In this document: piece by piece, positions 10,261 to 16,976 of the stretch
Layout: every line of letters begins with the position of its first letter
How positions within the stretch are numbered: position 1 is the stretch's first letter
From: Streptomyces fradiae
GTDB taxonomy: Bacteria > Actinomycetota > Actinomycetes > Streptomycetales > Streptomycetaceae
DNA length: 64,000 nt
Reading direction: 5' to 3'
Assembly: GCF_041270065.1 (NCBI RefSeq)
Contig: NZ_CP065958.1
Coordinates: 4,650,001 to 4,714,000 of the forward strand
Position numbers and translations under genes: made by a program
The notes under the pieces: generated by a model
The model's database searches: none
What the model was told of the DNA's origin: nothing
What the model saw: the letters and a program-made list of their open reading frames with translations, nothing else

Positions 10261-11181
10261 ATGCGCGGCACCACCGCGTTGCCCGACAGCCCCTGCACCG
10301 CGTCCCGGCGCGGCGAACCGCCCGTGCACCGCCTGGAGGTGCGGCTGCCCGAGGACGTCCCCTTCGCCGTCGGCAGCTTCGACACCATCGGCCCGATGTC
10401 CCGGGCCGCGTTCCCGCACCGGCACACCTTCTACGAGATCGTGCACGTCACCCACGGCACCGGCGCCCATGTGGTCGACCTGAACCGCTGGGAGCTCCGC
10501 CCGCCGCAGCTCGGCCTGATCCTGCCCGGGCAGCTCCACCACTGGGAGGACGTCCACGGCCTCGACGGCTCCGTCGTCCTCTTCACCCCCGAGTTCCTCG
10601 TCGACCACCCCGGCGACCGGGACCTGCTGCGCCGCATCGGCGAACGCCCCTGGCTCCGCCTCGACCCGGCCGCGCACACCCGCACCGGACGCCTGATCGC
10701 CGAGCTGAGGGAGGAGTACGGGCACGGGGACACCGGGTTCGCGACCGTGCTGCGCTCGCTGCTCCACGTCCTGCTGGTGCGCACGGCCCGGCTCGGCGGC
10801 CCGGTGGACGCTCCGCCCGCGCCGGCCCCGCCGCCCGGGCGGCCCGCGGCCGTCGCCGAGGAGTTCGCCCGGCTGATCGCCCGTACCGGAAAGGACGGCG
10901 GGGCGGACGTACCGCGCTCGGTCCGGGACTGCGCCGAGCGGATCGGCGTCACGCCCGGCTATCTCACCGAGGCGGTACGGGCGGCCGTCGGCCGCACCCC
11001 GGCCGGGCTGCTCCGCGAGGCCCGCACCCAGGAGGCCCAACGCCTGCTCGCCCGTACCAAACTGACGGTCCGGCAGATCGCGGCGCGGACCGGCTTCGAG
11101 GACCCCGCGTACTTCTGCCGCTTCTTCCGCCGGGAGACCGGAATGAGCCCCGGCGACTTCCGGAAGCGACAGGGCTTCTGA
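10261..11181 (+). CDS. AraC/XylS-family transcriptional regulator
   Basis: 306 residues. The N-terminal half is a cupin-like sensing domain (FPHRHTFYEIVHVTHGTGAH and LGLILPGQLHHW, residues about 40-105). A Pro-rich linker near residues 180-195 leads to the C-terminal double helix-turn-helix, ending in the family signature GFEDPAYFCRFFRRETGMSP (about residues 279-298). ATG start with GGGAGG eight bases upstream. It precedes a secreted aromatic-ring dioxygenase by about 100 bases in the same direction, so control of that gene is the simplest guess; the ligand is unknown. Confidence 0.9.
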   Translation: MRGTTALPDSPCTASRRGEPPVHRLEVRLPEDVPFAVGSFDTIGPMSRAAFPHRHTFYEIVHVTHGTGAHVVDLNRWELRPPQLGLILPGQLHHWEDVHGLDGSVVLFTPEFLVDHPGDRDLLRRIGERPWLRLDPAAHTRTGRLIAELREEYGHGDTGFATVLRSLLHVLLVRTARLGGPVDAPPAPAPPPGRPAAVAEEFARLIARTGKDGGADVPRSVRDCAERIGVTPGYLTEAVRAAVGRTPAGLLREARTQEAQRLLARTKLTVRQIAARTGFEDPAYFCRFFRRETGMSPGDFRKRQGF

Positions 11182-11278
11182 AAGCACCATGACCACCGCG
11201 CTCCGTCCATCGAAGCGGCCCGTGGCCCGCGCCTAGGTTTCTGGTCGACCGCTCGATCCCCCCACAGGAGGAGCAGGC

Positions 11279-12154
11279 ATGGACCGCAAGGACGACCGCA
11301 TGGACCGCATGGACCGTATGGACCGCGAGACCAGTACCGGACACGTCACCCGCAAGACCGTGCTGCGCGCCGCACTCGCCGCCGGCATGGCCGCGCCCGC
11401 GGTGCTCATGGGCGTCCCGGCGCTCGCCCGGACGCTCACCGACGGCGCGGGCACCGTGCCGCTGACGCCCGCGTGCGACGACGGCGACGAGCCGACCGTC
11501 CCGCAGATCGAGGGCCCCTACTTCAAGCCCAACTCCCCGCTGCGCACGAGCCTGTTGGAGCCGGGCACGGCGGGCGTACGGCTCACGCTCAGCGGCTATG
11601 TCTTCGGGCGGGCCTGCCGGCCGATCTCCGGGGTGCTGCTCGACTTCTGGCAGGCGGACACCAACGGCGCCTACGACAACACCGGATTCCGCTTCCGCGG
11701 CCACCAGTTCACCGGCGCGGACGGCGCCTTCGCGCTCACCACGATCGTGCCGGGCCTCTACCCCGGCCGCACCCGGCACATCCACGTCAAGGTGCAGGCG
11801 CCGGGCCGCCCGATCCTCACCACCCAGCTGTACTTCCCGGGCGAGCCCCGCAACAACACCGACTCGATCTTCGACGCGCGGCTCCTGATGAGCGTGCGGG
11901 ACGCGGGCGGCGGCAAGGAGGCGGCCTTCGACTTCGTCCTCGACGTCCCCCAGGACCCGAGCCCGAGCCCCACCCCGACCCCGACCCCCACCCCGACCTC
12001 GACGGCCCCGGGCGGGACGTGGGCGGTCGGCACCGCGTACCGGGCCGGGGACGCCGTCACGTACGCCGGGCGGGGCTATCTCTGCCTCCAGGCGCACACG
12101 GCCCAGCCCGGCTGGGAGCCGCCGGCGGTGCCGGCGCTGTGGCGGGCGGTGTGA
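11279..12154 (+). CDS. Secreted intradiol ring-cleavage dioxygenase with C-terminal carbohydrate-binding module
   Basis: 291 residues. An N-terminal export signal (HVTRKTVLRAALAAGMAAP, Tat-like with Arg-Lys) is preceded by a repeated Met-Asp-Arg motif. The dioxygenase domain (about 70-225) has the Fe(III) ligand pattern of the intradiol family: Tyr132 (GAYDNTG), Tyr161 (GLYPG) and His167/His169 (RHIHVKV). A Pro-Thr linker then joins a roughly 45-residue aromatic-rich module (AYRAGDAVTYAGRGYLCLQ) resembling CBM5/12. I recall an enzyme of the same design, SACTE_2871 of a Streptomyces insect symbiont, reported to cleave lignin-type catechols while bound to polysaccharide. Start ATG with AGGAGG upstream. 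Confidence 0.9.
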   Translation: MDRKDDRMDRMDRMDRETSTGHVTRKTVLRAALAAGMAAPAVLMGVPALARTLTDGAGTVPLTPACDDGDEPTVPQIEGPYFKPNSPLRTSLLEPGTAGVRLTLSGYVFGRACRPISGVLLDFWQADTNGAYDNTGFRFRGHQFTGADGAFALTTIVPGLYPGRTRHIHVKVQAPGRPILTTQLYFPGEPRNNTDSIFDARLLMSVRDAGGGKEAAFDFVLDVPQDPSPSPTPTPTPTPTSTAPGGTWAVGTAYRAGDAVTYAGRGYLCLQAHTAQPGWEPPAVPALWRAV

Positions 12155-12223
12155 GGGGACGCGGTTAACCCGTCGTACGTCCAGGGAGTCCGCCCTACGC
12201 TGATGTGACAAGGGGGGATGACG

Positions 12224-12676
12224 ATGGAACCGGTCTGGGTAGTGGCCGCGAACGTGGTGACCTGGCGCCGGTGCGGCGAGGGCGGCCAGGAGCTGCGCAA
12301 CGGCACGAAGGCGTTCCGCGGCGGGGCGAAGGTGTACGTCCTCCGGGCCTATTGGGGGCCCGGGGGCGAGCGGCTCACGGCGCTCGGCCGTGAGCGCCAC
12401 ACCAGCCGGTGGATCGTCCTCGATCTGGCGACGCGCCATCTGTTCGGCTTCCGGGCCAAGCAGGTGCACAGCCCGCGCGTACTGGAGCGCATCGCCGCGC
12501 ACCGGTACGGCGGCGGGTTCGGCACGGCGGAGGCGGCGGGCGAGATCGCCGAGACGCTGGAGCGGTACGCGCGCCGGTACCGGGCCGCCGTCTCGCCGTA
12601 CAGCCCGCACCCGGAGCACTGCCTGTGCCATGTGTGCCTCACGGGGGAGGCACACATGGCGGAAGCCGCTTCCTAG
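12224..12676 (+). CDS. Conserved small protein of unknown function
   Basis: 150 residues, not recognised. It starts EPVWVVAANVVTWRRC, has a central beta-rich part (KVYVLRAYWG, RWIVLDLATRHLFGF), a helical stretch, and ends with a cysteine-rich CLCHVC motif that could bind a metal. ATG 12224 is preferred over ATG 12218 because AAGGGGGG (12210-12217) is then 6 bases away; with 12218 there would be no spacing. The stop codon overlaps the convergent fumarylacetoacetase stop inside a CTAG tetramer. Confidence 0.7.
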   Translation: MEPVWVVAANVVTWRRCGEGGQELRNGTKAFRGGAKVYVLRAYWGPGGERLTALGRERHTSRWIVLDLATRHLFGFRAKQVHSPRVLERIAAHRYGGGFGTAEAAGEIAETLERYARRYRAAVSPYSPHPEHCLCHVCLTGEAHMAEAAS

Positions 12677-13905
12677 GCGGACGGGCTCGGCGCGATCCGG
12701 CCGGTGACCTCGCCGAGGGCGACGCGGGTGCCGTCCGGGCCCGGGGCCCAGGCGGTCAGGGTGACCTCGTCGCCGTCCTCCAGGAACGTGCGCTTGCCGT
12801 CGGGCAGGTCGAGGGCGTCGCGGCCGTTCCAGGTGAGTTCGAGGAGCGAGCCGCGCTGGGCGACCTCGGGGCCGGAGACCGTACCGGAGCCGTAGAGGTC
12901 GCCGGTACGGAGCGAGGCGCCGTTGACGGTCATGTGGGCGAGCTGCTGGGCGGCCGTCCAGTACATGGAGGCGAACGGCGGCTCGGCCACCACCTCGCCG
13001 TTGATGGCGACGCTGATCCGCAGGTCGAAGCCGCCCGGCTCCTCCTCGGCGGAGTCGTCCAGGTACGGCTGGAGCGCGAAGTCCCGCGCGGGCGGCGCGA
13101 CCCGGGCCGCGTCCAGGGCCTCCAGGGGGGTCACCCAGGCGGAGACCGAGGTCTGGAAGGACTTGCCGAGGAACGGGCCGAGCGGCACGTACTCCCAGGC
13201 CTGGATGTCCCGCGCCGACCAGTCGTTGAGCAGGGTCAGCCCGAAGACGTGCTCACGGAAGTCGGCGAGCGGGACGGGCGTGCCGAGCGTGGACGGGGTG
13301 CCGACGAGGAAGCCGACCTCCGCCTCGATGTCCAGCTTGACCGAGGGCCCGAAGACGGGCGCCGGGTCGGCCGGGGTCTTGCGCTGACCGGCGGGCCGTA
13401 CGACATCCGTACCCGACACGACGACGGTGCCGGCGCGCCCGTGGTAGCCGATCGGCAGGTGCTTCCAGTTCGGGGTGAGCGCGTCGCCGTCGGGGCGGAA
13501 CATCTTGCCGACGTTGGTCGCGTGGTGCTCGCTCGCGTAGAAGTCGACGTAGTCGGCGACCTCGTACGGCAGATGCAGGGTCACCGCGTCGAGCGGGTGC
13601 AGCAGCGGCTCCACGACCGGCCGGTGCGCGGGCACGGTCACCCACCCGACGAGCGCCCGCCGCACATCGCGCCAGGCGGTGCGGCCGGCCGCGAGCAGCG
13701 GGTTCAGGCTCGGCCGGTCGAGCAGCGCGGCATACGGCGACCCGAGGGCGTGCGCGGCGGCCCCGGCGTCGAGCACGTACCCGCCGATCCGGACGCCGAG
13801 CCTCCGGCGGTCCGGCTCATCGGCGGTCGAGAAGACGCCGTACGGAAGGTTGTGCGGGCCGAAGGGGTCGCCCTCGGGCAGGTCGAGCGGGCTCTGCTCG
13901 GGCAT
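12673..13905 (-). CDS. fahA: Fumarylacetoacetase
   Basis: 410 residues, about the usual length of FAH (around 420). The enzyme hydrolyses 4-fumarylacetoacetate to fumarate and acetoacetate, the last step of tyrosine/homogentisate breakdown. The order is an N-terminal SH3-like domain (from about residue 15, LPYGVFS) and the catalytic beta-roll domain with YVDFYASEHHATNVGKMFR, IEAEVGFLVG (acidic metal ligands) and FGLTLLNDWSARDIQAWEY. ATG 13905 gives the family N-terminus; the open frame extends further upstream but without homology. No other tyrosine-pathway gene is adjacent. It is convergent with, and overlaps by four bases, the small unknown gene. Confidence 0.95.
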   Translation of the reverse strand: MPEQSPLDLPEGDPFGPHNLPYGVFSTADEPDRRRLGVRIGGYVLDAGAAAHALGSPYAALLDRPSLNPLLAAGRTAWRDVRRALVGWVTVPAHRPVVEPLLHPLDAVTLHLPYEVADYVDFYASEHHATNVGKMFRPDGDALTPNWKHLPIGYHGRAGTVVVSGTDVVRPAGQRKTPADPAPVFGPSVKLDIEAEVGFLVGTPSTLGTPVPLADFREHVFGLTLLNDWSARDIQAWEYVPLGPFLGKSFQTSVSAWVTPLEALDAARVAPPARDFALQPYLDDSAEEEPGGFDLRISVAINGEVVAEPPFASMYWTAAQQLAHMTVNGASLRTGDLYGSGTVSGPEVAQRGSLLELTWNGRDALDLPDGKRTFLEDGDEVTLTAWAPGPDGTRVALGEVTGRIAPSPSA

Positions 13906-14043
13906 CGGTGCTTGCCTCGCTTTCCAGGTGTGTGGGGGACACGTTACGGGGCGTGCGCCGAGGCGCTGATGACATGTGTCACACAGAAAGTGCGGCCTCC
14001 GTGGGCAACTGTCCGGGTTGGCGTGCTTTATGGAGCCTGTGAA

Positions 14044-14065
14044 GGCGCTGTGTCGACATAGCGCC
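14044..14065. promoter_or_regulatory. 22-bp near-perfect palindrome in the fahA/surface-protein intergenic region
   Basis: Arms GGCGCT (14044-14049) and AGCGCC (14060-14065) flank GTCGAC; only one base pair (14050 with 14059) is mismatched. It lies in the 304-base gap between fahA (start 13905, leftward) and the coiled-coil surface protein (start 14210, rightward), 139 bases from fahA and 145 bases from the other start, so it could control either. The rest of this gap is AT-richer than average and otherwise shows only the short dyad at 14100-14116. Confidence 0.4.
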
Positions 14066-14099
14066 CGTCGTGCGCCCGTCAATCCGGCTATTCCAGGAC

Positions 14100-14116
14100 C
14101 CTATTCCGATCATAGG
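14100..14116. promoter_or_regulatory. Short dyad CCTAT-N7-ATAGG
   Basis: Five-base arms 94 bases upstream of the TTG start of the first surface-protein gene, in an unusually A/T-rich stretch. It could be an operator or part of a promoter; the evidence is the symmetry alone. Confidence 0.25.
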
Positions 14117-14209
14117 ATCGCTGCTATGCCGCGCCGCGTGAGATATCCGCAGGCGCGCACCCCACAACTCTGTTTGTTTTCCCTTTGGTCCTACCAGAAA
14201 AGGTCCATC

Positions 14210-15496
14210 TTGAAGATTCGCCGCATTCTCGCGACCGCCGTGGCCGCCGCCGTGACCACCCCGGTCGTGCTGCTCTCCGCCGCGCCCGCGTTCGCCGACA
14301 CCAAGCCGGCCGCCCAGACGCAGGACCAGAAGGCCGACATCGAGGCGCTCCGCCTCGCGGTGACCAAGGCGCAGACCGCGTACGACGCCGCCGTCATCGC
14401 CGACCAGAAGACCCAGGAGGCGTTCGAGGCGCTCACCAAGGACGACCACCCGCTGGTCGTCGCCGCTGCCGCGGCGAAGAAGGCCTCCGACGAGGCCGCC
14501 GCCGCCAAGACCGCCGCCGACGCGAAGCTGGAGCAGGCCAAGAAGGACCTGGCCGCCCTGCCCGCCGACGCGACGGAGGAGCAGAAGACCGCCGCTCAGC
14601 AGGCCGTCACCGCCGCGGAGGCCGACGCCGCCACGGCCAAGACCACCGCCGAGACCAAGGCCGCCGCCGCCACCGAGGCGAAGACCGCCCTGGACGACGC
14701 GCGCGTCGCCGCCGCCCGTGAGATCTCGAAGGCCCAGGAGGCCAAGAAGAAGGCGGCCAAGGAGCTCGACGCCGCCAAGAAGGCGCTCGCGGACGCTCTG
14801 GAGGAGGAGCCGGGCGAGGAGTGCGAGGTCGACAAGAACCTCGTCACCTCCGTGACCGGCCCGAAGAAGATCACCGCCGGTACCAGCGGCGTCTTCACCT
14901 TCCGCGTCACCAACAAGGGCAAGGTCGAGCTGGGCGAGGTCGGCGGCTACGCCGAGGCCTTCAACATGAGCGACGACCTCGACAAGTACCTGCACCTCAC
15001 CTGGTCCTCCGCGACCAGCCCGAAGTGGCAGGCGGTCGACGGGGAGAAGGGCTTCTCCAGCCTCTCCTCCCTCAAGCCGGGCAAGTCCTTCGACTTCAAG
15101 CTGAAGGTCGCGGTCGACACCAAGGCCCCCGCCGGCGACGGCGTCGTGGTCGCCGGCGGCGCCTACATCAACGAGGACGGCTCCTGCGGCTACGACGAGG
15201 GCGGCGCCTACGCCGAGTTCGGCATCGTCAAGGCCCACAAGCCCGGCACGGGCACGGGTGGCGGCTCCAACGGCGGCTCGACCGGTGGCAACGGCAACAC
15301 CACCCAGCAGGGCGGCTCGTCCACCACTCCGGTGAACAACGGCACGTCCGGCTCGTCGACCACCGGCGGCTCGCTCGCCAAGACCGGCGCGGGCTCCTCC
15401 ACGATGCCGATCGCCCTCGCGGGCGGCGCGGCCCTGGTGCTCGGTGCCGGCGCGATGGTCATGGTCCGCCGCCGTAAGGCCGGTTCGGACGCCTGA
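14210..15496 (+). CDS. Secreted coiled-coil surface protein with LAxTG sortase signal (copy 1)
   Basis: 428 residues. Signal peptide KIRRILATAVAAAVTTPVV, cleaved near AFA-DT (about residue 31); an Ala/Lys/Glu-rich, predicted coiled-coil region (about 40-200); a compact domain with paired Cys (EECEVDKN and DGSCGYDEG, about 205-340); a Gly/Ser/Thr linker; and a C-terminal sorting signal LAKTG, hydrophobic helix and RRRK tail. LAxTG is the class-E sortase motif used by Streptomyces. The TTG start at 14210 is inferred from the paralogue immediately downstream, whose GTG sits at the equivalent position after the same GAAAAGGTCCA leader. Function unknown; probably a cell-wall-anchored structural or adhesive protein. 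Confidence 0.88.
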   Translation: MKIRRILATAVAAAVTTPVVLLSAAPAFADTKPAAQTQDQKADIEALRLAVTKAQTAYDAAVIADQKTQEAFEALTKDDHPLVVAAAAAKKASDEAAAAKTAADAKLEQAKKDLAALPADATEEQKTAAQQAVTAAEADAATAKTTAETKAAAATEAKTALDDARVAAAREISKAQEAKKKAAKELDAAKKALADALEEEPGEECEVDKNLVTSVTGPKKITAGTSGVFTFRVTNKGKVELGEVGGYAEAFNMSDDLDKYLHLTWSSATSPKWQAVDGEKGFSSLSSLKPGKSFDFKLKVAVDTKAPAGDGVVVAGGAYINEDGSCGYDEGGAYAEFGIVKAHKPGTGTGGGSNGGSTGGNGNTTQQGGSSTTPVNNGTSGSSTTGGSLAKTGAGSSTMPIALAGGAALVLGAGAMVMVRRRKAGSDA

Positions 15497-15526
15497 CGTC
15501 CTCAGGCCTAGAGACGCCTGACGTCC
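15488..15526 (+). repeat. 14-bp direct repeat spanning the stop codon of copy 1
   Basis: GACGCCTGACGTCC occurs at 15488-15501, where it contains the stop codon of the first surface-protein gene, and again at 15513-15526 just after it. This looks like a small local duplication next to a tandem gene duplication. Confidence 0.6.
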
Positions 15527-15542
15527 CACGGCATAGAAGGGA

Positions 15543-15570
15543 GGCCCGCATTCCGATCGGAATGCGGGCC
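15543..15570. terminator. Perfect 28-bp palindrome, terminator between the two surface-protein genes
   Basis: Bases 15543-15570 read identically on both strands (arm GGCCCGCATTCCGA), so the transcript can form a 12-13 bp stem with almost no loop, followed by TTCC. Its place 47 bases after the stop of copy 1 and 70 bases before the start of copy 2 fits a terminator, implying that copy 2 has its own promoter within 15571-15639 or depends on read-through. Confidence 0.65.
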
Positions 15571-15639
15571 TTCCGATTCGGTGCCCTTCCCAATTCCCCT
15601 TCCCATTCGCGCTTCTTGTCCGACCAGAAAAGGTCCACC

Positions 15640-16944
15640 GTGAAGATTCGTCGCCTCCTCGCGACCGCCGTGGCCGCCGCCGTCACCACGCCGGTCGTGC
15701 TCCTCTCGGCCGCGCCCGCGTTCGCCGACACCAAGCCGTCCGGCCCCGCCGCCCGGGCGGAGCAGCAGGACGAGCTGCAGAAGCTGCGTGAGGCCGTCAC
15801 CAAGGCCGAGGCGGCGCTCGACGCCGCCGAGGCGGCCTACGGGGAGGCCACCGCGGCGCTCGCCGACCTGGAGACCGGCACCACCCCGGTGCGCACCGCC
15901 GCCCAGGACGCCAAGAAGGCCGCCGACAAGGCCGCCGAGGACAAGGCGGCGGCCGACGCCGCCGTCGTGGCCGCGCAGAAGAAGTTCGACGAGGCAGCCG
16001 AGGCCGACAAGGCCGCCGCGCAGACCGCCCTCGACGAGGCGAAGCAGAAGGCCGCGACCGCCGCCGAGGCCAAGACCGCGGCCGACGCCGAGCAGCTGAA
16101 GGCCGACAAGGCGCTCGCCGACGCGCTCACCGCGGCGCGGGCGGCGAAGGCCGAGGCGCTCAAGAAGGTGGAGAAGGCCAAGGCCGAGCTCGACGCCGCC
16201 GACAAGGCCCTGGAGGAGGCGGAGGCCGGTCACGAGTGCGTGCCCGAGCCGCTCTTCACCGCGCGTCTCACCGGCCCCTCGAAGGTCACGGCCGGCACCA
16301 CCGCGGACTACACCCTGCGGCTGACCAACGGCACCACCAAGGCCATGGACGAGGTCTGGCCGTTCCTGATGTTCCACGCCTTCGACACGCAGGACAAGCT
16401 GCTCGACGCCCACCTGAAGCTGCAGTACTCCACGGGCGGCGCCTGGGAGACGTACAACGTGGCCCAGGGCATCCCGCAGATCGGCTCGCTGGGCGCCAAG
16501 GCGCAGAAGGACATCAAGCTGCGGCTGACCGTCGACGGCAAGACGGCCGCGGGCAAGGGCGCGTTCGGCTACGCGGCCGACTACTGGAACGACGACGAGT
16601 CCTGCGGCGGCACGCCCGACCTGGACACCTTCGAGTTCGACATCGCCGCCAAGAAGCCCGGCACCGGGACCGGCTCCGGTTCCGGTTCCGGTTCCACCGG
16701 CGGTTCCGGTACCGGCACCGGATCCTCCGGCGGCAACGGGAACACCTCCCAGCAGGGCGGCTCGTCCACCACTCCGGTGAACAACGGCACGTCCGGGTCC
16801 GCCGGCTCCACCGGTGGGAACCTCGCCAGCACCGGTGCGGGCTCCGCCACGATGCCGATCGCCCTCGCGGGCGGCGCGGCCGTGGTGCTCGGGGCCGGGG
16901 CCGTGGTCGTGATGCGGCGCCGGAAGGCCGGCGCCGGCGCGTAA
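15640..16944 (+). CDS. Secreted coiled-coil surface protein with LAxTG sortase signal (copy 2)
   Basis: 434 residues, paralogue of the preceding gene. The signal peptide is almost identical (KIRRLLATAVAAAVTTPVV), then an Ala/Glu/Lys-rich predicted coiled coil (about 35-200), a globular part with the same Cys positions (GHECVPEP and DESCGGTP), a Gly/Ser/Thr linker, and the sorting signal LASTG with hydrophobic helix and MRRRKAGAGA tail. The linker end GGSSTTPVNNGTSGS is shared with copy 1, whereas the middle domain has diverged strongly. GTG start after the conserved leader GAAAAGGTCCACC. No sortase gene is in the window. Confidence 0.9.
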   Translation: MKIRRLLATAVAAAVTTPVVLLSAAPAFADTKPSGPAARAEQQDELQKLREAVTKAEAALDAAEAAYGEATAALADLETGTTPVRTAAQDAKKAADKAAEDKAAADAAVVAAQKKFDEAAEADKAAAQTALDEAKQKAATAAEAKTAADAEQLKADKALADALTAARAAKAEALKKVEKAKAELDAADKALEEAEAGHECVPEPLFTARLTGPSKVTAGTTADYTLRLTNGTTKAMDEVWPFLMFHAFDTQDKLLDAHLKLQYSTGGAWETYNVAQGIPQIGSLGAKAQKDIKLRLTVDGKTAAGKGAFGYAADYWNDDESCGGTPDLDTFEFDIAAKKPGTGTGSGSGSGSTGGSGTGTGSSGGNGNTSQQGGSSTTPVNNGTSGSAGSTGGNLASTGAGSATMPIALAGGAAVVLGAGAVVVMRRRKAGAGA

Positions 16945-16976
16945 GCAAGTCGGGGACAGGGCGGCGGGGTCGCCGG

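Noticed and set aside
14210-16944. Phage tail-tape or tail-fibre genes (coiled coils)
   Set aside because: Both proteins have Sec signal peptides and LAxTG sorting signals and there are no phage genes nearby.
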